Shown here one piece after another: positions 10,501 to 17,533 of a stretch of 47,767 nt of DNA (its first letter is position 1; the number at the start of each line of letters is the position of its first letter). Under the pieces are notes generated by a model. It did not search any database. It had not been told where the DNA came from and was given only the letters and a program-made list of their open reading frames with translations. A program made the position numbers and the translations under genes. This DNA is from a virus, in IMG/VR virus record IMGVR_UViG_3300043099_000911, positions 1 to 47,767 of that record; one strand, written 5' to 3'.

Positions 10501-11967
10501 TGCAGCCACCGCCGGCAAATCGCTCTCCTCTTCTCCCGGAAATACAATCGGGATGTCCGCTATTTCTTGCGGCGATTTGTATTCCAGTTTGCCAGTTTTC
10601 AGATTTTTGACTTGCGTGTAAATTTTGCCGTCGGCGCCCTTTACAGCACCGCGGGCAAATCGCATATCGACGCCGACTTTTCCGCTCTCTGGTGTGCGCA
10701 GATAATCAATAAAACCGAAATGGCTCGGCTGCACGCTGCGGCTTTCTACCGGCACTGCGTCAAGACTACCGATACCGCCCTCGCCAAGTCTGGTGACGCG
10801 CGTTTGGTGATCGAAAATTTCAGCCGGATTAATTTCTTCAAGGCTTGAGCCAAGCCCGCTGCCAATCAGCGCCGCAGTAATAGCTTTGTTGAACGCGCCG
10901 GTAGGAATGTGATCAAGTGTTTTTTTAGCCGTCGCTTTCCACAAAAGCTGCCTGACCATTGCGCGATCTTTTGTAAACCGCTCAGCGATCAAATCTTCCG
11001 GCCCGAATACCTGCTGAAACGCCATGCTGTCGCGGTCGTCTGTGTCGACCTCTTTACGATTTACAGCAATCAGCTTTTTTGTGATCTTCAGAATAGCGTC
11101 AGGCGTCAAGTTCTTTAGCGGCTCGCCGAGCGTGCGTTTTGTTACTTCTGGATCCATCTCCATTTTCGCAAACTCTTCGGCGATTGCGCGCTGCTTGCCG
11201 TCTGCGTCCAGCCCGGCCACAGGTTTGTAGACAAGACGGTTATAGAGTTTGTCTAATGTGCCGGCATCACCTTTGGCCATATTAACCGCGGTCAGCTCAT
11301 TGCCCCACGCCGATCGAATGTCCTGCTCCGACACCCCGACTGCTTTGAGTAGCGGCATGAGCGGAATTTGCGCCTGCCCGATGTTGATTTTAAATACACC
11401 GGTTTTTGGATCTAGATAATATCGATGCATGCGGCCTTTGCCGGGCAGCACATTTACATGCGCCTCGAGCTCGCCGTTGTCTTTCTCGCGCGTGTATACG
11501 CCAGGACGAAGACGCAATTGATGCGCTAGCGTATACTCAACGCCGTTGTGCACAAATGTGCCGGCGTCTGTCATGTACGGCACATTGGCCAGCGTCGCGC
11601 GGCGATTGGCGATCACTTCGCCGCTCTTATTGTCTGTCAGCTGCCAGGTACCGCGTAGTTTTCTCGCGAGGCTGCCGTGAGACAACACGGCCTGCTTATG
11701 GTCTTTTTTTGTAAACCGCTCTGGGCCTTCGTAGCCGACGTCGCTAATCGACAGCGTATACAGATCATTTTGAACTGGCTTTATCTGCTGCGCCTGTTGC
11801 GCAACAGTATCAAAAATGCCTTTGCGCGTAACCTCCGGCCGGAACGGCGCGACAGTTGCCGCAGACTGTTGCGACTGCTGGAAAATATTCTGGCGCAATG
11901 CGCCAATGTCGCCAAACGGTCTAGTTTGCGAACCGAGAATCGAATTTGACGATTCGGGTGTCGGCAT
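7519..11967 (-). CDS. RNA polymerase beta subunit fused to N-terminal half of beta' (RpoB-RpoC1-like)
   Basis: 1482 residues, GAGGTG ribosome binding site. The beta part (~1-1020) shows VPYMTDAGTFVHNGVEYTL, HFGFIDYLRTPESGKVGVD (equivalent of [20 protein letters not shown]), GDKLTGRFGDKG (797-808), and the beta C-terminal region LSHGAGQVIRDAK. From ~1022 it continues as beta': GGLFDETLTGG, WMLSKMPVIPPAFRP, LSSTVDLVGRAVITP, IIINRAPVLHRYGMMAF, and the catalytic metal site GADFDGDAM with DFDGD at 1389-1393. It ends ~90 residues later at AYRRGEIEVDTPVHI. Three Asp residues of the active site are present. No cysteine is seen, so the beta' N-terminal zinc finger is missing. It is probably a viral polymerase; no alpha, omega or sigma gene was recognised in the window. 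Confidence 0.95.
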   Translation of the reverse strand: MPTPESSNSILGSQTRPFGDIGALRQNIFQQSQQSAATVAPFRPEVTRKGIFDTVAQQAQQIKPVQNDLYTLSISDVGYEGPERFTKKDHKQAVLSHGSLARKLRGTWQLTDNKSGEVIANRRATLANVPYMTDAGTFVHNGVEYTLAHQLRLRPGVYTREKDNGELEAHVNVLPGKGRMHRYYLDPKTGVFKINIGQAQIPLMPLLKAVGVSEQDIRSAWGNELTAVNMAKGDAGTLDKLYNRLVYKPVAGLDADGKQRAIAEEFAKMEMDPEVTKRTLGEPLKNLTPDAILKITKKLIAVNRKEVDTDDRDSMAFQQVFGPEDLIAERFTKDRAMVRQLLWKATAKKTLDHIPTGAFNKAITAALIGSGLGSSLEEINPAEIFDHQTRVTRLGEGGIGSLDAVPVESRSVQPSHFGFIDYLRTPESGKVGVDMRFARGAVKGADGKIYTQVKNLKTGKLEYKSPQEIADIPIVFPGEEESDLPAVAAIVNGKMTYIPREKAEYMLPSMDASFSTLGNMVPLKSMMKGHRVIMGSRMFTQALPLTKPEAPFIQSAMAEDVNKSYEDDMGTSLGAIRADAVAQVVAVTPDEIILRDKNGDKRSIDLYNDAPFNRKTFWTQTPLVQPGDTVKPGQLLARSNFTDDKGTAALGLNMRVGYLPFRGAVYDDSIVLSESAAKRLTSEHMYQHEAEADDNTHIDKKKFISLFPGEYDKKLLSNFDDNGVIKKGATVNYGDPLILVSQARETTYGQVFRGKSANFTNNSVTWEHHAPGVVTDVAKTKNGFSVVVKNQAPMEVGDKLTGRFGDKGVVAQIIADDEMPQDKQGRPLEVLVSPLGLASRINPSQLVEAALGKVAEKTGQPYKIKDFDSAKDLIQFAKDELRKNQLQDLEDVTDPTTGRKIRGVLTGNRFFMKLHHTSESKAQGRSTGGYTAEGAPAKGGVEGAKRVGMLDLGALLSHGAGQVIRDAKMVRGQANPEYWSQFMAGYSPPLPKIPQVYSKFVEQLRGAGINTVRQGTKTHIMALTDKDIDELAGDREIQNAETVDWKGGLRPKSGGLFDETLTGGHNGNRWSKVTLHESMPNPVMEEPIRRTLGLTEKTFRAVLAGREKLGDQTGPAAIKTALSRINVPKAIEQAREDIKSGRKTMRDAAVRRLAFLKTAEKTGVHPENWMLSKMPVIPPAFRPVSTMGQKKLPLVADANYLYKELLDANSALKDSSGVLDDVGDERLGLYDAMKSVTGLGDPVQAKNVERRVRGFLSQIFGSSPKYGTVQRKLLSSTVDLVGRAVITPNADLDMDHVALPEEKAWEIYKPFIVRGLVRRGLPRMEAINAFDSKSQAARAELLNQLDSRPIIINRAPVLHRYGMMAFYPKLTKNKTMEVSPLVTKGFGADFDGDAMQFHVPSTDSAAKEAVEKMLPSKNLFAAASFKAHFTPVAELHSGLYVASNRVNKKSPARVYKTSADAIAAYRRGEIEVDTPVHIVEND

Positions 11968-11979
11968 AGTGACACCTCA

Positions 11980-12846
11980 TTAGTCGTCAGCTGCGACTCG
12001 TTTAAGCGCCGCCATTTGTTCGGGGTCGACGTGAATTGGCGCAATTCCGGCCATACGGGCGCGTGCCTTCTGAGCCTCTGCGACAGCTTTGTCGCGACCT
12101 CGCGCTCTAGTCCAGTCATATGTCATTTTGCCGGCAAGACCGCCAGTGCCGAGAACAGTCGCTACATAGGCCTTGTAGAGTGATTCATCTTTGTCGCCCA
12201 ACGCCTTCGCGACTAACCGGGCGGAATCAAACGGCATCCGCATAATACCCCATAAATTTGCGCGCTTTTCTTGCGTGGCGTCTTGTAATGCGCTAAAAGC
12301 CGAATCCAAAGCAGCCGCGTGCTTTTTGCTTAACAGCGCCCGCATGTACTGCTTCTTAGCGTCTTCAACTTGTTCTTTGAGATTTTCTTTGCGTTTTTCA
12401 TTTACCAGCTTGTTCATTGCGTGCGCGCCGGCTGCAGTGCCGCCCATGATGCTCGCAATTTGCGCTGTTTGAAACAACGCGTCGCGCGTGCCTTTGTCAG
12501 TCGTGATATTTTGAATGAGCTTGCCGGGCGCGCTAACCACGTTCGTGTAGATATCGGCTAGGCTGGCTAGCTTTTCTTCGTCATCAACGCCCTTAGCGCC
12601 GGGGCTAAATTTCGTGTACTTGCTTGGTTTTCTGTTCAGCTCGCTGACCAGGTGATACAACCGCGAACCAGATAATCCGAGCCCAACGCCGCCAAGCGCC
12701 AGACCACCAAGATTTTCTCCCATCTGCTTGGCCTGCGCTGGGTCGTAAAGTTTTGCCAGTGCAGCCCGCGCACGAGACTGCTCAATAGCGCCGCCGGGTA
12801 AAGCGTCGATAAGCCACTGAAACAGAGCTGTTTTTTCGTTTGTCAT
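11980..12846 (-). CDS. Hypothetical Gly-zipper membrane-associated protein
   Basis: 288 residues from the ATG at 12844-12846 (MTNEKTALFQWL). An in-frame extension upstream overlaps the preceding gene and looks spurious. It has a Gly-rich hydrophobic segment near the N-terminus (LGGLALGGVGLGLSGSRLYH), a second Ala/Gly-rich segment (ASIMGGTAAGAHAMNKLV), a strongly charged helix rich in Lys/Glu (~135-170), and a third hydrophobic segment (YVATVLGTGGLAGKM). The pattern recurs in several proteins of this window. Position immediately upstream of the RNA polymerase fusion suggests a virion-internal or membrane-interacting protein, but the family is not recognised. Confidence 0.55.
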   Translation of the reverse strand: MTNEKTALFQWLIDALPGGAIEQSRARAALAKLYDPAQAKQMGENLGGLALGGVGLGLSGSRLYHLVSELNRKPSKYTKFSPGAKGVDDEEKLASLADIYTNVVSAPGKLIQNITTDKGTRDALFQTAQIASIMGGTAAGAHAMNKLVNEKRKENLKEQVEDAKKQYMRALLSKKHAAALDSAFSALQDATQEKRANLWGIMRMPFDSARLVAKALGDKDESLYKAYVATVLGTGGLAGKMTYDWTRARGRDKAVAEAQKARARMAGIAPIHVDPEQMAALKRVAADD

Positions 12847-12848
12847 TA

Positions 12849-13196
12849 TCAGGCCTTTGGCGGTAGCATGCCGTAAACTTGGGCCCACTCAAGCCAAACA
12901 CGAAAATGTTTGTGATCCTCGGCCCAGTTATCCATTCGGCGCTGCAGTAAAAACCATCCGTTTACTATTTTATCGTTAACGTCGTCAAATTCCGCTTTCT
13001 GTGCCGGATCCCAAAGCTCAAACATTTTGCTTTTGAAATCAAGGCGTAAATCGAGATTTTCCAGTTCTTCCTTTTTTAAGTCTGCCGGCATCGCCCCGCC
13101 GACAACAGGAAAACCATCGGCAGTGCCCGGCCAATGCAAGCGCTCATTGCCGTGCATCGGACCGCCGCGCTCGCCAAAATACTTTTTCGTACTCAC
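12849..13196 (-). CDS. Hypothetical protein, GTG start
   Basis: 115 residues, predicted GTG start in a GTGA overlap with the preceding gene's stop, which argues for coupling and for this start. A later ATG (MHGNERLHWP) is an alternative. The protein is acidic and aromatic with many Trp (HWPGT, KMFELWDPAQKAEF, NGWFLLQRRMDNWAEDH, VWLEWAQVYG). No membrane segment or catalytic motif is visible. It belongs to a run of five small overlapping genes between 11.98 and 14.1 kb. Function unknown. Confidence 0.6.
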   Translation of the reverse strand: MSTKKYFGERGGPMHGNERLHWPGTADGFPVVGGAMPADLKKEELENLDLRLDFKSKMFELWDPAQKAEFDDVNDKIVNGWFLLQRRMDNWAEDHKHFRVWLEWAQVYGMLPPKA

Positions 13197-13609
13197 GACG
13201 CGTTATGCCCCAGACGATATTGCCGAACTTTTTTACGTGCTTTGGCTTTTTCGGCGTATAGCCGATATGTGTCGGCTAGTTCTTGCGCTTTAATCTCATC
13301 TTCTGATATTTGCGGCTCCATCATTTTCGCCGCGCCATACCCCAAGCCACTGCCGCCGAGGATCGATGCCGCGAACGGCAGCGCGTACATCGACTGCGCC
13401 CACCCAACGAGCGGCTTTGTTAGCGCGGCAATCTCGCTCGTACCCGGCAGTGATACCGATGTCGGCTTGTACTCATACAGCCCGCCGGCGCGCTTGTTAA
13501 ATTCGGCGACTTTGTCCAGCCGGGCGTCGAGCGCTTCCCCCGTTAATTGCTCTTCGGCACAGCGGGTGAGAAAGCCGAGCTTAAACGCATCTTGCGCGGT
13601 GATTTCCAT
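13193..13609 (-). CDS. Hypothetical protein with Gly-zipper hydrophobic segment
   Basis: 138 residues, GGAG ribosome binding site and a TGATG overlap with the upstream gene. The N-terminus AFKLGFLTRCAEEQLTG is a short helical motif of the form FxxGFxxKCAE that I associate with phage structural proteins. A hydrophobic Gly-rich segment (YALPFAASILGGSGLGYGAA) lies in the middle, and the C-terminus is basic and helical (EKAKARKKVRQYRLG). A virion-associated role is inferred from composition and context. No enzymatic motif is seen. Confidence 0.58.
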   Translation of the reverse strand: MEITAQDAFKLGFLTRCAEEQLTGEALDARLDKVAEFNKRAGGLYEYKPTSVSLPGTSEIAALTKPLVGWAQSMYALPFAASILGGSGLGYGAAKMMEPQISEDEIKAQELADTYRLYAEKAKARKKVRQYRLGHNAS

Positions 13610-14109
13610 CAGAATTCTCCGGGGAGGATGATCTTCTTTTTACCAGATTGCCCCGGAGAAACTGAAAAGTCAGGTTTAACGTGCTTGCCGGTATCGGCGC
13701 CCAACGACAGCGCGCCTGGCGTGTTTAATGTGAAATTTGCGCCAGCCGCCAGCGATACTTTACTTTTGCGATTCGGGCGGTGCCGCATGAACCAGGCATC
13801 AACATCAGGATCTGTTCTGTCGCCCTGTTCTTTGGCTTCTTTTGCCGCGGCGATCATCATGTCTATGCCGTTCTGCAAATCCATGCGGTCCGCCACCAGC
13901 CATTTTTTGCTGGGATTCGCGGCCATCATGTCGCGGAGCTGTTTGATCTCTAAGCTCAGCGCAGCGGCCCGCTCAAGAAATTCGCGCCGCGTTAGAACGA
14001 AGTACTCGCCGGTATCTTCGTCATGCAGGCAGATAAACCCATTTTGCGCGTAAAACTTCAGCCCGCGATACGTGTAGCATTTTCCGATCACGTCCTTGCG
14101 ATCAGCCAT
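13609..14109 (-). CDS. Hypothetical soluble protein
   Basis: 166 residues with a GAGG ribosome binding site five bases before the ATG. The N-terminus (GKCYTYRGLKFYAQNGFICL) is beta-rich, followed by a helical region (REFLERAAALSLEIKQLRDM) and a Gly/Ser/Lys-rich C-terminal tail ending KKKIILPGEF. There are no membrane segments and no recognised domain. It is translationally coupled to the following Gly-zipper gene (TGATG overlap). Unknown function; a small virion or DNA-metabolism accessory protein are both possible. Confidence 0.6.
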   Translation of the reverse strand: MADRKDVIGKCYTYRGLKFYAQNGFICLHDEDTGEYFVLTRREFLERAAALSLEIKQLRDMMAANPSKKWLVADRMDLQNGIDMMIAAAKEAKEQGDRTDPDVDAWFMRHRPNRKSKVSLAAGANFTLNTPGALSLGADTGKHVKPDFSVSPGQSGKKKIILPGEF

Positions 14110-14124
14110 TTGAACCTCGTTTGT

Positions 14125-14475
14125 TTAACCGCGCGGATACGGGCAAGCGCCAGTAGGGCAAGAGCTTGTTTTCGGCGAAGGCAGCGGTTTAACCTGCAGC
14201 CGCATCGACGGGTTTTGCGTCGGTTTCATTTCTTCAGCAGCTTGGCATGTCGGGCACTTCGTCCAGCTAATGCCGTCGCCAGAGCGCACTTTACCAGTAC
14301 CGCGGCAAGTCGGGCAATTGGGATCGATGGGCCGATTGGGCTTTACTTCTTTTTTACTAGGTAACAAAGCAGTATAAGCAGCCTCTGCAGCGACCACCCC
14401 GACAAAGTCTTGTTTGGGCGGTTCGGCATGTTTAGGCGCCACCGGGAAAAAGAGCAAAAACAACCACTCAAACAT
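14125..14475 (-). CDS. Membrane-anchored protein with CxxCxGxG zinc-ribbon-like motif
   Basis: 116 residues with AAAGGA before the ATG. The N-terminus MFEWLFLLFFPVAP is a short hydrophobic anchor or signal segment. Residues ~54-76 contain CPTCRGTGKV and KCPTCQAAE, two CxxC knuckles of the DnaJ-type zinc-finger style, which would bind one zinc ion. The C-terminus is Pro/Ser-rich with another Cys pair (SSCPTGACPYP). It follows the papain-like peptidase gene in the transcription order. The chaperone-like finger does not by itself define a function, and no J domain is present. Confidence 0.6.
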   Translation of the reverse strand: MFEWLFLLFFPVAPKHAEPPKQDFVGVVAAEAAYTALLPSKKEVKPNRPIDPNCPTCRGTGKVRSGDGISWTKCPTCQAAEEMKPTQNPSMRLQVKPLPSPKTSSCPTGACPYPRG

Positions 14476-14511
14476 GTGTTGTCCTTTTACGTTTTTTGCG
14501 ACACGTCTTCG

Positions 14512-15537
14512 TTATATGTTGCCGAGCGCGCCAAAACTTTTCAGCTTTTTCGGCGGCCAGCCATTTACACCAGAAATCGCGACCATGTATCGATTTTTGA
14601 TATCCGACCATTTCGCCCAAAATGCGCCGATCGGTATATCTATCTGCGTGCCGAAGATGCGCCGACTCCCGTCATTCCAATCTCCCCAGCTGTTTTGAAC
14701 CAGCACGAGCGGTTCGCCATACAGCTTGATAATGTCGGGACGATCGTCTACGCCGAGATATGCGAGCGCGTGCGCCCAAGAGCCCTGCCGACGCGAAAAA
14801 CCATTCTCATCGCGCTGCGATGAAAAACCCTCGCCGCCGCAGCTGCTTACGCAGTATCCGTTTGCTAAAAGGTCGCGAAGCGCTTCGTACGTTTCTACTT
14901 CAGTGATTGTCTGAACAAGATGATCTTTGCCAACAGCGCGCCATGTTTCAGGCGGCGTTCGGCTTCCGTAGATCCCCGCATTACGTGCGCTGTACTGCGT
15001 AAAATCTACATTGATTTCGTCGTACTTTTTACGCAACCACAGACCACTGTCATTCAACACAACCCGCGCCGCTTCTGCGCAGCTCCACCCGTCGCCGCCG
15101 TGACGGCGCCAGTTATAAATCGCCTCGGTGCTCAGCACGCCGTTTAGCCGCGCTGTGTCAGAAACGTCAGGCGCGCCCTCAAGCCTGCCACTGTTTTGAT
15201 CAGGCAAGCCGCTAGTAATTTCGCAGCACATTGTGCCAAGGCAGGCGTTACGCGTAGACCAACTGACACAATCGCCACGGCCCTGCGCGCCGCCCGGCAA
15301 GCAATCCGGGTACAGCGTTAAAATCTCCAGAAAAGGCAAACTTAATTTGCCCTTGCCTGTTTCAGCTAATCGATATTCCGCGCACGCCATCGCGCCGTCC
15401 GGAATACCGCCCGCCGCTTTAATCTGATCCCGCAGTGCTTCCGCTGCTTCTGGATTGCTGTACGCGCCGACGAAACCCTGCTCGTAAGCCTTGGCTACGT
15501 CGAAGACAGACTCGAAGAAGTGTTCGGTATCGGCCAT
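14512..15537 (-). CDS. Papain-like (C1-type) cysteine peptidase
   Basis: 341 residues from the ATG at 15535-15537 (MADTEHFFES), directly after the stop of the upstream gene. The papain-fold catalytic landmarks are in order: active-site Cys90 in GRGDCVSWSTRNA, His256 in GSWAHALAYLGVDD, and Asn282 in VLVQNSWGDWNDG. The ~85 residues before the Cys are short for a propeptide. No signal peptide is seen. Extra cysteines (MCCEIT, SSCGGEG) could form disulfides. Papain-fold enzymes hydrolyse peptide or isopeptide bonds. In a phage this could be a virion-processing peptidase or an enzyme attacking a host surface; a transglutaminase-like activity cannot be excluded. Neighbouring matrixin and membrane genes suggest an envelope-related role. 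Confidence 0.85.
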   Translation of the reverse strand: MADTEHFFESVFDVAKAYEQGFVGAYSNPEAAEALRDQIKAAGGIPDGAMACAEYRLAETGKGKLSLPFLEILTLYPDCLPGGAQGRGDCVSWSTRNACLGTMCCEITSGLPDQNSGRLEGAPDVSDTARLNGVLSTEAIYNWRRHGGDGWSCAEAARVVLNDSGLWLRKKYDEINVDFTQYSARNAGIYGSRTPPETWRAVGKDHLVQTITEVETYEALRDLLANGYCVSSCGGEGFSSQRDENGFSRRQGSWAHALAYLGVDDRPDIIKLYGEPLVLVQNSWGDWNDGSRRIFGTQIDIPIGAFWAKWSDIKNRYMVAISGVNGWPPKKLKSFGALGNI

Positions 15538-15538
15538 G

Positions 15539-15982
15539 TCAGTTAGTCGAGTTAATGATGATGTCGCAGGCTTTGCACAACGCCGCTGTGACTTCTGGCG
15601 TAATTTGAGCCACGTCGTCTGTCCCAATTGCGGTTTTAAACACAGCCTCGATGGCAACGTCCAAACCAGGATAACGCCCCACTTGCTCTACCGCTAGCTT
15701 GAGCGTGTTCGCCTGAAGTACGGCAAACCGCTCAGTATTGTTTACAAACTCGCCCTTATCGCGTGAAAGCACTGTGCGCAGCCCGGTGTAGATACTGGCA
15801 ACGCGCGCTTTGTCCTCCGGCGTCGCGTCAGCTAACAGTCCGGCAATCTTTGCGTCTGTTTCAACTGGCGGGGCCGGAGTTGGGGCAGGCGCGGGAACAG
15901 GCGGTGTGGGCAATTTACCCGCATCCGGAAAAAAGAACGACAACGCGAGTAAAACGCCGAGTACCCAAACTAAATTTTTCAT
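15539..15982 (-). CDS. Secreted or membrane-anchored hypothetical protein
   Basis: 147 residues. MKNLVWVLGVLLALSFFFPDAG is an N-terminal signal or membrane anchor, followed by a Pro-rich linker (PTPPVPAPAPTPAPPV) and a ~100-residue helical domain ending in a Cys pair (ALCKACDIIINSTN). It overlaps the upstream gene by four bases and abuts the papain-like peptidase gene, so all three are probably cotranslated. No family recognised. The layout (anchor, proline spacer, globular domain) resembles spanin or periplasm-facing accessory proteins, but I cannot assign it. Confidence 0.6.
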   Translation of the reverse strand: MKNLVWVLGVLLALSFFFPDAGKLPTPPVPAPAPTPAPPVETDAKIAGLLADATPEDKARVASIYTGLRTVLSRDKGEFVNNTERFAVLQANTLKLAVEQVGRYPGLDVAIEAVFKTAIGTDDVAQITPEVTAALCKACDIIINSTN

Positions 15983-16251
15983 ACAACACCCTGTGTCGCG
16001 TGGTTATGCTCGACAATTACGCGAAGAAGTACCGTGCACGCATCTACGCCTTCTTGATAACCCTCGGCGGCTAATTTGTCGCGAAGTTGCGTAACAGACA
16101 GAATATCGTCGACCAGCTCTACGGCGATAGAGGATTTCTGACCGGCGCGAAACCGTACAGTTCGGCCAAAAATCGCCGCAACTTGTTTCCAGTAAACACC
16201 AACTAATGCAGCCAGAAACGCAACGCCAAGTACCACCTGAATCGCTGTCAT
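15979..16251 (-). CDS. Small single-pass membrane protein
   Basis: 90 residues from the ATG at 16249-16251, chosen because a clear GGAG lies five bases upstream. An N-terminal transmembrane helix (VVLGVAFLAALVGVYW) precedes a basic-to-acidic cytoplasmic or periplasmic domain (VRFRAGQKSSIAVELVDDIL). The end is VEHNHATQGVV. It overlaps the following anchored protein by four bases. Size and topology fit a holin/spanin-type accessory or a membrane docking protein; no family was recognised. Confidence 0.58.
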   Translation of the reverse strand: MTAIQVVLGVAFLAALVGVYWKQVAAIFGRTVRFRAGQKSSIAVELVDDILSVTQLRDKLAAEGYQEGVDACTVLLRVIVEHNHATQGVV

Positions 16252-16287
16252 GTTAGCTCCAATACGCAAAGGGTTGAATGCATTTTA

Positions 16288-17103
16288 TCAGAATTGCGGC
16301 ACAAGCATATATGGACGCCCGTTAATCACAAGAGTGCCATGCACCTGCACCGTGTCTTTTCCGCCGGGTTTTGTTAGTTTTTTCCGCTTACCGTAAAGCG
16401 CCGCCATCTCGGCGATGTCGCCCTTTTGCGGCGTACTTACGTTCGGGTCGTAATATGGCGCCATCAGGTTACCTTTACCTAAATGCGCCAAACCGAGGGC
16501 GTGCCCGAGTTCGTGGCAAATTACGGCCACCGCCATATCGAATGTCCACTCTTCCGCCTCGTCAAACATCTGATCAAGCTGCATGTTTTGAGTCACGCCG
16601 CACGGCAATTCGCTCCAAGCAAGTGTGCCACCGCGGTCGTCTAAACTGTCGGCTTTGCCCTTGCCCGATCTCGCAAAAATGTTCGCGGTGCTTGGACTGT
16701 CTACGCGAATTGGATCGATGTTGCAGACCGCGGACCACTGCTCAAACGCCATGTCGTACGCTTGATTAGTTTGAGACTCAGAAATTCCGGGCAACGTAAG
16801 TTTTGAGTAATACGTAATTTGCGACATCGGCCATTTGCATGGTTGATCGCGGCCGGAAATATTGAAATCAGGTAACCCGCAACGGCGGCGAGCCATGACG
16901 TGCGCAGTACGCGGACCGACTACGCCGGTCTGCTCTAATCCGTTAAAAATCTGATACTGCCTAATCGCGGCTTCTAACGCCTTACCGCTAGTTTTTTTAA
17001 CCTGAGACCATTTTTGATCGCCGAAATATCCGAGCGTCTGCAGTTTACGCAAAATCTCGACCACTGGCATTACGTGATGTGGTGCCGGAGCTGCTTTAGC
17101 CAT
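16288..17103 (-). CDS. Matrixin-like (M10) metallopeptidase with N-terminal peptidoglycan-binding-like domain
   Basis: 271 residues with GGAGG six bases before the ATG. Residues ~10-72 form a PG_binding_1-like helical domain (LRKLQTLGYFGDQ, AAIRQYQIFNGLEQTGVVG). Then comes RRRCGLPDF with Cys75, resembling the cysteine switch PRCGxPD of matrix metalloproteinases. The catalytic domain has the zinc signature HELGHALGLAH (197-207) and a Met-turn in NLMAPYYD (213-219). This order is that of family M10A zymogens. The enzyme should cleave proteins extracellularly; activation would require releasing Cys75 from zinc. No signal peptide is visible. It may be virion-borne or exported after lysis and could degrade host surface protein. 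Confidence 0.9.
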   Translation of the reverse strand: MAKAAPAPHHVMPVVEILRKLQTLGYFGDQKWSQVKKTSGKALEAAIRQYQIFNGLEQTGVVGPRTAHVMARRRCGLPDFNISGRDQPCKWPMSQITYYSKLTLPGISESQTNQAYDMAFEQWSAVCNIDPIRVDSPSTANIFARSGKGKADSLDDRGGTLAWSELPCGVTQNMQLDQMFDEAEEWTFDMAVAVICHELGHALGLAHLGKGNLMAPYYDPNVSTPQKGDIAEMAALYGKRKKLTKPGGKDTVQVHGTLVINGRPYMLVPQF

Positions 17104-17119
17104 TACAAGCCTCCATTGC

Positions 17120-17533
17120 TTATTTGTCGGCTTGCGTCTCGTCCGCCAGCCGAAGAAGTTCGTTAATTTCTTCGTCGGTCGCGTTCTCGCCGACGTCCAT
17201 TATCGCGGCGAACAGCGCGTTACTTTCGCATTCTTCCGGATCGTCACCGCAGTGCTCTTGCCACAACGCGTCTAACCGCCGGCGCAAACGAACTGTGCGA
17301 AATCGCGGGAGTGTTCTCGCGTTTTTCAGCCAATCGACAATTGTGTCCTTGCTGTGCCGTTTTTGGCACAGCGCGATAATCTGCACGACGATAGAGATCG
17401 CCGTGAGAATCGTAATAATTGCGAACCGAGCCGATTTGCCAGCACGAAATGAGACCTCTGAAAACAGCTTCTCACTTGCCTGCCGTAGAACCGGACTCGA
17501 TTCGATTTTTGCAATAAGTGCGTCGTCAGACAT
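17120..17533 (-). CDS. Membrane protein, hypothetical
   Basis: 137 residues from the ATG at 17531-17533, which forms a TGATG overlap with the stop of the upstream gene. One strong transmembrane helix (FAIITILTAISIVVQIIAL) is followed by a basic region (TVRLRRRLDALWQEH) and an acidic C-terminus (ENATDEEINELLRLADETQADK). It lies between another membrane protein and the matrixin. A holin-complex or envelope-associated role is possible but not shown by the sequence. Confidence 0.6.
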   Translation of the reverse strand: MSDDALIAKIESSPVLRQASEKLFSEVSFRAGKSARFAIITILTAISIVVQIIALCQKRHSKDTIVDWLKNARTLPRFRTVRLRRRLDALWQEHCGDDPEECESNALFAAIMDVGENATDEEINELLRLADETQADK

